Source: JAWWPG01 sp038232255
GTDB taxonomy: Bacteria > Actinomycetota > Actinomycetes > Propionibacteriales > Nocardioidaceae
Assembly: GCA_038232255.1 (NCBI GenBank)
Contig: JBBSIF010000100.1
Span: forward strand, 1-9,992
Length of the DNA: 9,992 nt
Direction of reading: 5' to 3'
The position numbers were made by a program, and so were the translations under genes. Positions 5,985-9,992 of the stretch are shown one piece after another (position 1 is the stretch's first letter; each line of letters opens with the position of its first letter). The notes under the pieces are model-generated. The model had not been told where the DNA came from. It made no database searches and saw nothing but the letters and a program-made list of their open reading frames with translations.

Positions 5985-6000
5985 GGGCACTGCACTGCCC
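5985..6000 (-). terminator. Weak hairpin downstream of the DUF1416 gene
   Basis: GGGCA (5985-5989) and TGCCC (5996-6000) form a 5-bp stem with a 6-nt loop about 50 bp past the DUF1416 stop. It could end the sulfurtransferase-DUF1416 message. The stem is short and no U-tract follows. Confidence 0.25.
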
Positions 6001-6050
6001 GGCGAGGAACATGACGAGGCACCCCATGCCCTTGCTGTACGGCGGCTGCC

Positions 6051-6374
6051 TCAGGTCTCGCTTGCAATGACAGGTCGGAGCGTGAGCTCGACCTCGGTGA
6101 CCGCGCCACGAGACGCTGCCACCGTCGCCTCCGCCGCCTGCGCCCGCGGTGCGAGGACCCGCACGGTCCAGTCGCCGGGCGCAGCGAAGAAGCGGAAGTC
6201 ACCGGATGCACCCGTCGGAACCTCCGCGACGAACTCACCGGCCCGGTCGAGCAGCCGCACGTACGCACCCTTCACGGGCAGGTCGTCGCGGACCACGGTG
6301 CCCTGGATGATCGCCTGCGTCAGCGGGTCGACGTCTGGGCCACGTGCGGCGCCGGTCTTGGCGCCACAGCTCAC
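6051..6374 (-). CDS. sseC: DUF1416 protein, SseC-like partner of the sulfurtransferase
   Basis: A 107-aa protein of the actinobacterial DUF1416/SseC family. After a short Cys-containing N-terminus (MSCGAKTG) it has a transthyretin/carboxypeptidase-regulatory-like beta-sandwich: IIQGTVVRDDLPVKGAYVRLLD (22-43), GEFVAEVPTGASGDFRFFAAPG (46-67) and WTVRVL (69-74). The core GDFRFFAAPG is shared, from memory, with mycobacterial SseC. These proteins are found almost always beside a CysA-type thiosulfate sulfurtransferase, but their biochemical role is unproven. Start GTG 6372-6374 shares four bases (GTGA) with the stop of the sulfurtransferase gene, so the two are translationally coupled and the partnership is conserved here. 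Cys3 in the short N-terminus may be worth attention as a possible persulfide acceptor, but this is speculation. Confidence 0.9.
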   Translation of the reverse strand: MSCGAKTGAARGPDVDPLTQAIIQGTVVRDDLPVKGAYVRLLDRAGEFVAEVPTGASGDFRFFAAPGDWTVRVLAPRAQAAEATVAASRGAVTEVELTLRPVIASET

Positions 6375-7222
6375 GCGGCCTCGCCGGGCTCGTCACCGAG
6401 AGCCACCGGTACGCCGACGAGCGAGCCGTACTCGGTCCACGACCCGTCGTAGTTCTTGACGTTGGGCTGCTCGAGCAGCTCGTGCAGCACGAACCAGGTG
6501 TGCGCGCTGCGCTCGCCGATGCGGCAGTAGGCGATCGTGTCCCGGCTGAAGTCGACGCCGACGCCCGTGTAGAGCGCCTGCAGCTCGTCCTGCGACCGGA
6601 ACGTGCCGTCCTCGTTGGCCGCCTTGCTCCACGGCACGTTCGCCGCTGTCGGGATGTGGCCACCGCGTTGCGCTGCCTCCTGCGGCAGGTGCGCGGGGGC
6701 GAGCAGCCGGCCGGCGTACTCGTCAGGAGACCGCACGTCGACGAGGTTGCGGACCCCGATCGACGAGACGACCTCGTCACGGAACGCGCGGATGGACAGG
6801 TCCGGAGCCTTCGCCTGATAGCTGGTCTCCTTGCGCGTGGACAGCTCGTCGGTCAGCGCCCGACCGTCGAGCTCCCACTTCTTGCGACCTCCGTCGAGGA
6901 GGACGACGCTGTCGTGGCCGTAGAGCTTGAAGTACCAGTAGGCGTACGCCGCGAACCAGTTGTTGTTCCCGCCGTACAGGACGACGGTGACGTCCTCGGC
7001 GATACCGAGCCGCCCGAGCAGCTCGCCGAACTGCTGCTGGTCGATGAAGTCCCGGCGTACCGGGTCCTGGAGGTCGTCCTGCCAGTGGACCTTGACGGCG
7101 CCAGCGATGTGCCCGGCGTCGTACGCCGTGGTGTCCTCGTCGACCTCCACCAGCACGACGCCCTCGTCGTCGAGGTGGCCCTCCACCCAGTCGGCGTCGA
7201 CGAGTGCTGCAGTGCGGCTCAT
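6371..7222 (-). CDS. cysA2: Thiosulfate sulfurtransferase (tandem rhodanese, CysA2-like)
   Basis: A 283-aa protein with two rhodanese domains (about 5-125 and 145-283), the usual length for actinobacterial CysA/SseA-type enzymes. The inactive first domain contains YDAGHIAGAVKVHW (34-47) and LYGGNNNWFAAYAYWYFKLYG (82-102). The second contains LVDVRSPDEYAG (160-171), GGHIPTAANVPWSK (187-200) and the catalytic loop CRIGERS with Cys233, which carries the persulfide, followed by HTWFVLHELL. The enzyme moves sulfane sulfur from thiosulfate or another donor to thiophilic acceptors. Start ATG 7220-7222 is well supported by GGAGGT at 7231-7236, 8 nt upstream. It forms an operon with the overlapping DUF1416 gene, and a MoaD/ThiS gene lies 149 bp upstream on the same strand. 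I find no thioredoxin gene here, unlike what I recall of the mycobacterial locus. Confidence 0.94.
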   Translation of the reverse strand: MSRTAALVDADWVEGHLDDEGVVLVEVDEDTTAYDAGHIAGAVKVHWQDDLQDPVRRDFIDQQQFGELLGRLGIAEDVTVVLYGGNNNWFAAYAYWYFKLYGHDSVVLLDGGRKKWELDGRALTDELSTRKETSYQAKAPDLSIRAFRDEVVSSIGVRNLVDVRSPDEYAGRLLAPAHLPQEAAQRGGHIPTAANVPWSKAANEDGTFRSQDELQALYTGVGVDFSRDTIAYCRIGERSAHTWFVLHELLEQPNVKNYDGSWTEYGSLVGVPVALGDEPGEAA

Positions 7223-7230
7223 AGCTTGTT

Positions 7231-7236
7231 ACCTCC
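7231..7236 (-). promoter_or_regulatory. Strong ribosome binding site of the sulfurtransferase gene
   Basis: GGAGGT on the minus strand ends 8 nt before ATG 7222. It is among the clearest Shine-Dalgarno sites in the window, where several genes have none, and it fixes the start codon. Confidence 0.8.
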
Positions 7237-7308
7237 AGTGGTCGGGCGCGGCGCTGCCGAAGCTGCGCGACGGAGCGGCGCTCCCGAGTGCGGCGCACGC
7301 CCTTTTCG

Positions 7309-7314
7309 AGGTTA
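7309..7314 (-). promoter_or_regulatory. Possible -10 hexamer of the sulfurtransferase-sseC operon
   Basis: TAACCT on the minus strand fits TANNNT and would leave a leader of about 80 nt. No convincing -35 lies 17 bp further upstream, so this is tentative; readthrough from the MoaD/ThiS gene is the alternative. Confidence 0.25.
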
Positions 7315-7354
7315 GGTCGGCGGTCGCAGCGTCCCCAGACGGTTCGCATGCTGA

Positions 7355-7367
7355 GACGGTGACCGTC
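7355..7367. other. 13-bp perfect palindrome just after the MoaD/ThiS stop
   Basis: GACGGT-G-ACCGTC has 6-bp arms around one base and starts 4 bp past the stop codon of the MoaD/ThiS gene. As RNA it can only form a short stem (GACG/CGTC with a 5-nt loop). It may be a weak terminator of the carrier gene or an operator for the operon that follows. Confidence 0.3.
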
Positions 7368-7371
7368 GGGC

Positions 7372-7680
7372 TCATCCGCCGGCGAAGGGCGGCAGCACCT
7401 CGATGACGTCTCCCTCGCTCAGCTGCACGTGGCTCAGGTCCGCTGAGCGCAGGGGCCGATCGCCGAGCAGCAGCGAGCTCACCGACAGGACCTGCGCGAG
7501 GCGATGGTTGTCGGGGTGCAGGGCGCGGACGGCATCGACCGCATCGGCAGCCGAGCGGGCGCGCACCACGTCGTCATGGCGCTCGGCAGCCGCGCGCGCT
7601 GCCGCCCAGTACCGCACCGTGACGGTGACCTCGGCAGGTGCAGCGACCGGTTGGTCGGCAGATGTCCCGGGCTGGTCCAC
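7372..7680 (-). CDS. MoaD/ThiS-family sulfur-carrier protein
   Basis: A 102-aa ubiquitin-like sulfur carrier. After about 17 non-conserved residues the fold begins with VTVTVRYWAAARAAAE (18-33); the middle has the loop LHPDNHRLAQVLSVSSLLLGD (54-74), and the protein ends with SEGDVIEVLPPFAGG, the family C-terminus with the free Gly-Gly needed for thiocarboxylation. Such carriers deliver sulfur for molybdopterin, thiamine or cysteine synthesis; which one is not clear, and no MoaE, MoeB or ThiG is in the window. A rhodanese downstream could serve as sulfur donor (inference). GTG 7678-7680 is the only plausible start before the first strand. No clear Shine-Dalgarno spacing is seen; GACAAT at 7687-7692 ends 6 nt upstream and could be a -10 of a leaderless message. 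The frame continuing to 8409 is antisense to glnR. Confidence 0.85.
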   Translation of the reverse strand: MDQPGTSADQPVAAPAEVTVTVRYWAAARAAAERHDDVVRARSAADAVDAVRALHPDNHRLAQVLSVSSLLLGDRPLRSADLSHVQLSEGDVIEVLPPFAGG

Positions 7681-7685
7681 TCCGG

Positions 7686-7691
7686 TATTGT
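7686..7691 (+). promoter_or_regulatory. Possible -10 hexamer of glnR-mshD
   Basis: TATTGT fits TANNNT and would give a leader of roughly 90-95 nt before GTG 7792. It overlaps the proposed opposite-strand -10 (GACAAT, 7687-7692) of the MoaD/ThiS gene, so the two directions would compete. There is no recognisable -35. Confidence 0.25.
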
Positions 7692-7782
7692 CGCAAGCCA
7701 GTAGCACCCGCCGACCGCGTGCCCGGATGCGAAGCCTCGACTCGCCGGACGCGGTCGCGAGTCCCGGCGCTGTGACATGGAC

Positions 7783-7791
7783 GGTGATCCC
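7783..7791 (+). promoter_or_regulatory. Ribosome binding site of glnR
   Basis: GGTGATC directly before CC-GTG matches the downstream half of the extended Shine-Dalgarno sequence AGGAGGTGATC, and its aligned spacing to GTG 7792 is near optimal. It lies inside the coding frame that would start at ATG 7777, which therefore is probably not used. Confidence 0.6.
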
Positions 7792-8559
7792 GTGACCAGC
7801 ACGTTGTTGCTGCTCACCGACTCCCCCGGCGGGCCCTCGGAGGTGCTGGCCGCCCTCGACCTGCTGCCACACCGGATCGAGACCCGGCCCTGCTCCGCGG
7901 CCGCCCTGCTCGACACCCCCCGCTGTGACGCCGTCCTGCTGGACGCCCGCCACGATTTGGCAGGTGTGCGCGGCCTCTGCCGGGTGATCCGCCACACCAG
8001 CGTCGAGGAGCCGCTGATCGTCGTGGTGACGGAGGGTGGGCTGGCTGCCGTCGGCGCTGACTGGGGCGTCGACGACGTCGTCCTCACGACAGCGGGTCCA
8101 GCAGAGGTGGACGCTCGCCTGCGGCTCGCGGCCGGCCGGTTGGCTGCGGCTGCCGCGCCGAAGGACGCCGTGGTGGGCGGCGGCGGCCTGACGGTCGACG
8201 AGGCGTCGTACTCGGCCCGCATCGACGACCGGTCGCTCGAGCTGACGTTCAAGGAGTTCGAGCTGGTGAAGTTCCTGGCGCAGCACCCGGGACGTGTCTT
8301 CACCCGCCAGCAGCTGCTCGACGAGGTTTGGGGCTTCGACTACTTCGGCGGCACCAGGACCGTCGACGTGCATGTACGGCGGCTGAGGGCCAAGCTCGGA
8401 CCGGAGCACGAGCGGCTCATCGGCACGGTGCGCAACGTCGGCTACCGGTTCATGCTGCCGTCCAAGCGCCGAGCCGGCCTGACCAGAGTGAGCGCGGGTG
8501 AAGCCGGCCCTTCCGATGCCTCACCGGTGCACGATCCCGGCCGGCGGGCGAGCCGATGA
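7792..8559 (+). CDS. glnR: GlnR-type orphan response regulator (OmpR/PhoB winged helix)
   Basis: A 255-aa transcription factor with an N-terminal receiver-like domain (1-115) and an OmpR-type winged helix (about 130-222, including LTFKEFELVKFLAQHPGRVFTR and GGTRTVDVHVRRLRAKLG, then GTVRNVGYRF). It matches, from memory, actinobacterial GlnR (mycobacterial Rv0818), the global regulator of nitrogen assimilation. Asp51 in VLLDARHDL fits the conserved GlnR Asp50, but the receiver lacks the usual acidic pair after strand 1 (LLLLTDSPGG has only Asp10) and the Lys after strand 5 (VLTTAGPAEV), so it is an atypical receiver that probably dimerises without phosphorylation. No histidine kinase adjoins it. 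I choose GTG 7792 rather than ATG 7777 because GGTGATC, complementary to the 16S rRNA 3' end, lies 2 nt before it and the numbering then fits the family. Its stop overlaps mshD. Confidence 0.9.
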   Translation: MTSTLLLLTDSPGGPSEVLAALDLLPHRIETRPCSAAALLDTPRCDAVLLDARHDLAGVRGLCRVIRHTSVEEPLIVVVTEGGLAAVGADWGVDDVVLTTAGPAEVDARLRLAAGRLAAAAAPKDAVVGGGGLTVDEASYSARIDDRSLELTFKEFELVKFLAQHPGRVFTRQQLLDEVWGFDYFGGTRTVDVHVRRLRAKLGPEHERLIGTVRNVGYRFMLPSKRRAGLTRVSAGEAGPSDASPVHDPGRRASR

Positions 8560-9524
8560 CGAGGGCCGCTGCCGCTGCTTCCGGCGTTCGTGCGGGGCCG
8601 CTGTTCGTGGAGACGCCGAACGTCAGCGGCGGCGAGTCGCAGGACGTGGCTGCGCTGACCGAGTCGGCCGCTGTGGCCGACGGTGTCAGCCCGATCGACG
8701 ACCAGGTGCGCACCGAGCTGGCCTTCGGGACCCGACCCGAGGCGCGGCACGTCCTCGGACGCCTCGGTGGCACATCGACGGTGGTCGCCTACGCGCACCT
8801 CACCCGTGACGCTGACGGCGCCAGCGCGCATCTTGTCGTGCATCCACGGCACCGCCGCCACGGCGTCGGGACCCTGCTGCTCGACCACCTGCTGGACCTG
8901 GTCGGGCGGCAGGACCGGAACACGTCGCCGGCGCTGCGGGTCTGGGCGAACGGCGACACCGCCGGTGCGCAGGCGCTCGCCGCGGCTCGGCACTTCACTC
9001 GGGCGCGTGACTTGTGGCAGCTGCGCCGCGACCTGGCGTCGACGCTCCCTGACCCGTCGTACCCCGAGGGCGTGCTCGTCCGCACGTTCCGGCCAGGCAG
9101 CGATGACGAGGCGTGGATGGCGCTCAACGCCGCAGCTTTCGCCTCCCATCCGGAGCAAGGCCAGCTGACGGTCAGCGACCTCCGGCACCGGATGGCGCAG
9201 CCGTGGTTCGACCCGCTCGGCTTCTTCCTTGCCGAGCGCGACGGAGCGCTGCTCGGCTCGCACTGGACGAAGGTGCACCCCGCTGGGGAGAGTGTCGGCA
9301 GCACACCCATCGGCGAGGTCTACGCGGTCGGCGTCCATCCGGCTGCCCAGGGCCTCGGGCTCGGCAAGGCGCTGACGCTCACCGGCCTGCAGCACCTGCG
9401 AGGCGCCGGCCTCGACGCGGTCATGCTGTACGTCGACGGGGACAACCGTGCGGCTGTTCGCCTCTACGAGCGGCTGGGGTTCACGACCAGCTACGTCGAC
9501 GTCATGTACGCCAGCCCCACCTGA
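8556..9524 (+). CDS. mshD: Mycothiol synthase (MshD)
   Basis: A 322-aa protein with two GNAT acetyltransferase domains. MshD acetylates Cys-GlcN-Ins with acetyl-CoA in the last step of mycothiol synthesis, the main low-molecular-weight thiol of actinomycetes. The first, degenerate domain has VVHPRHRRHGVGTLLLDHLL (94-113). The second, catalytic one has NAAAFASHPEQGQLT (191-205), VYAVGVHPAAQGLGLGKAL (255-273, the acetyl-CoA pyrophosphate loop) and DGDNRAAVRLYERLGF (294-309). The length agrees with the family; the first 28 residues look about a dozen longer than in mycobacteria. ATG 8556 overlaps the glnR stop (ATGA), so translation is coupled to the nitrogen regulator. No other msh gene is nearby, as is usual since the pathway genes are dispersed. 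It ends just before the 22-bp repeat array. Confidence 0.94.
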   Translation: MTRAAAAASGVRAGPLFVETPNVSGGESQDVAALTESAAVADGVSPIDDQVRTELAFGTRPEARHVLGRLGGTSTVVAYAHLTRDADGASAHLVVHPRHRRHGVGTLLLDHLLDLVGRQDRNTSPALRVWANGDTAGAQALAAARHFTRARDLWQLRRDLASTLPDPSYPEGVLVRTFRPGSDDEAWMALNAAAFASHPEQGQLTVSDLRHRMAQPWFDPLGFFLAERDGALLGSHWTKVHPAGESVGSTPIGEVYAVGVHPAAQGLGLGKALTLTGLQHLRGAGLDAVMLYVDGDNRAAVRLYERLGFTTSYVDVMYASPT

Positions 9525-9525
9525 C

Positions 9526-9679
9526 CGGAAGTCTCGGATCGTCGGACCGGAACTCTCGGATGGTCGTGCGGTAAGTCTCGGATCGTCGGACGGTAATCCT
9601 CGGATGGTCGTGCGGTAAGTCTCGGATCGTCGGACGATAAGCCTCGGATCGTCGGACCGCAAGTCTCGGATGGTCGGGC
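9526..9679 (+). repeat. Seven-unit 22-bp tandem repeat array between mshD and ppk1
   Basis: Units start at 9526, 9548, 9570, 9592, 9614, 9636 and 9658, each exactly 22 bp with no gap. The core is AAGTCTCGGATSGTCG, with small changes (AACTCTC in unit 2, AATCCTC in unit 4, AAGCCTC in unit 6). Units 3 and 5 are identical. Two subtypes are seen: GATC-GTCGGAC (units 1, 3, 5, 6) and GATG-GTCGTGC or GTCGGGC (units 2, 4, 7), so units 1-5 alternate with a 44-bp higher-order period. It begins 2 bp after the mshD stop. The same core and period occur at 3202-3270. The period is not a multiple of three, so this is not a protein repeat. Confidence 0.95.
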
Positions 9680-9686
9680 GGGCGAC

Positions 9687-9719
9687 GTTTACCCGCGGTT
9701 CACCGGGAGGTGACACGAT
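9687..9719 (+). promoter_or_regulatory. Candidate PHO box (PhoP-type 11-bp direct repeats) upstream of ppk1
   Basis: GTTTACCCGCG (9687-9697) and GTTCACCGGGA (9698-9708) are adjacent 11-bp units resembling the Streptomyces PhoP consensus GTTCACC-containing repeat, and a degenerate third unit GGTGACACGAT follows (9709-9719). The end lies 7 bp before the ppk1 ATG, so binding would be expected to affect its transcription. ppk is a known PhoP target in streptomycetes. TCACC-GGGA-GGTGA also forms a small inverted repeat here, and GGGAGGTGA itself resembles a Shine-Dalgarno sequence but is too far from the ATG. Confidence 0.5.
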
Positions 9720-9726
9720 AGGCGCC

Positions 9727-9992
9727 ATGTCCACCGAGCCACTCGAGGAGACCGGTGTCCTGAGCCCGACCAGCTCGCTGACGGCTGACGCAGCCCCGCT
9801 GGACGCCGGACCGCTCGACCCCGGACGGCGGAGCGGGTCAAACCTGACGACCGCGGTCGACACGTTCGACGTGGAGCCGCCCTACCATCTCGAGACCCCC
9901 GACCTGCCGCTCGACCGCTTCCTCGACCGGGAGCTCTCCTGGCTGCACTTCAACTGCCGCGTGCTGGAGCTCGCCGAGGACCAGCGGCTGCC
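9727..9992 (+). CDS. ppk1: Polyphosphate kinase 1 (PPK1), N-terminal fragment
   Basis: The ATG at 9727 opens a frame that runs off the window after 88 full codons. The first 58 or so residues are a variable acidic, Pro/Asp-rich leader (MSTEPLEETGVLSPTSS...), as is often seen in actinobacterial PPK1. Then comes the family N-terminal signature LDRFLDRELSWLHFNCRVLELAED, the start of the PPK N-domain. PPK1 makes polyphosphate reversibly from ATP; the catalytic histidines lie beyond the window. The immediate upstream AGG-CGCC gives only a weak ribosome site. Upstream lie the candidate PHO box and the 22-bp array, and the gene follows mshD in the same direction with a 202-bp gap, so it should have its own promoter. 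Confidence 0.93.
   Translation, partial: MSTEPLEETGVLSPTSSLTADAAPLDAGPLDPGRRSGSNLTTAVDTFDVEPPYHLETPDLPLDRFLDRELSWLHFNCRVLELAEDQRL

Noticed and set aside
7681..8409. N-terminal extension of the MoaD/ThiS frame to 345 codons
   Set aside because: It is antisense to glnR; the sulfur-carrier fold begins only about 17 residues after GTG 7680.
9526..9679. CRISPR array
   Set aside because: Repeats are contiguous 22-mers without spacers, and no cas genes are present.
8442..9863. Long minus-strand frame through mshD and the 22-bp array, with repeated RPTIRDLRSDDPR-like peptides
   Set aside because: Antisense to mshD and ppk1. The 22-bp period is not a multiple of three, so peptide similarity cycles through frames and is a by-product of the DNA repeat.
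1..9992. tRNA, rRNA, riboswitch, transposase, att site or replication origin
   Set aside because: I looked for conserved stems, transposase motifs and flanking repeats on both strands and saw none that could be supported.

Overview
The window is GC-rich throughout, with strong G/C bias at third codon positions, GTG starts, four-base stop/start overlaps and several start codons sitting about 6-8 nt behind a TANNNT -10 hexamer (the leaderless pattern). Gene content (mycothiol synthase MshD, a GlnR-type orphan response regulator, a nitrobindin-like FABP protein, DUF1416/SseC) points to an actinomycete (Actinomycetota). I cannot fix the genus; nothing suggests a phage, plasmid or IS element.

Layout: (1) 1-435, the 3' end of cysN (+), then a gap holding two hairpin-forming repeats. 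(2) On the minus strand, a VOC/glyoxalase-like gene (2118-2555), a Fur-family regulator (1600-2007) and ygfZ (674-1603), the last two overlapping by four bases. (3) Divergent from these, a 32-codon membrane mini-protein (2595-2693) followed closely by a nitrobindin-like gene (2701-3195). (4) A repeat-built hairpin separates the latter from a convergent BKACE/3-keto-5-aminohexanoate-cleavage gene (3271-4113, -). (5) An LCP-family cell-wall ligase (4300-5478, +) converges on a stand-alone mannose-6-phosphate-isomerase-type cupin (5549-5902, -). (6) A sulfur-transfer block on the minus strand: DUF1416/SseC (6051-6374), a CysA2-like rhodanese (6371-7222) and a MoaD/ThiS sulfur carrier (7372-7680). 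(7) Divergent from it, glnR (7792-8559) and mshD (8556-9524), overlapping by four bases, then a 22-bp tandem repeat array, a candidate PHO box and the 5' end of ppk1 (9727-window edge).

Several genes share a sulfur/thiol/metal theme: sulfate activation (CysN), sulfane-sulfur transfer (rhodanese, SseC, MoaD/ThiS), mycothiol synthesis (MshD), Fe-S protein maintenance (YgfZ) and metal sensing (Fur). From memory, the order ygfZ - FABP - DUF1416 - rhodanese - glnR - mshD matches the mycobacterial Rv0811c-Rv0819 neighbourhood, with extra genes inserted here. The regulators imply nitrogen (GlnR) and phosphate (PHO box before ppk1) control side by side.

I see no clearly new enzymatic system. The least explained parts are non-coding: a 22-bp repeat family at two loci about 6.3 kb apart (seven tandem copies before ppk1; two direct plus one inverted copy forming a perfect 16-bp stem at 3224-3270), a separate pair of 63-bp-period hairpin repeats at 531-640, a symmetric divergent promoter at 2562-2586, and the 32-aa membrane protein.
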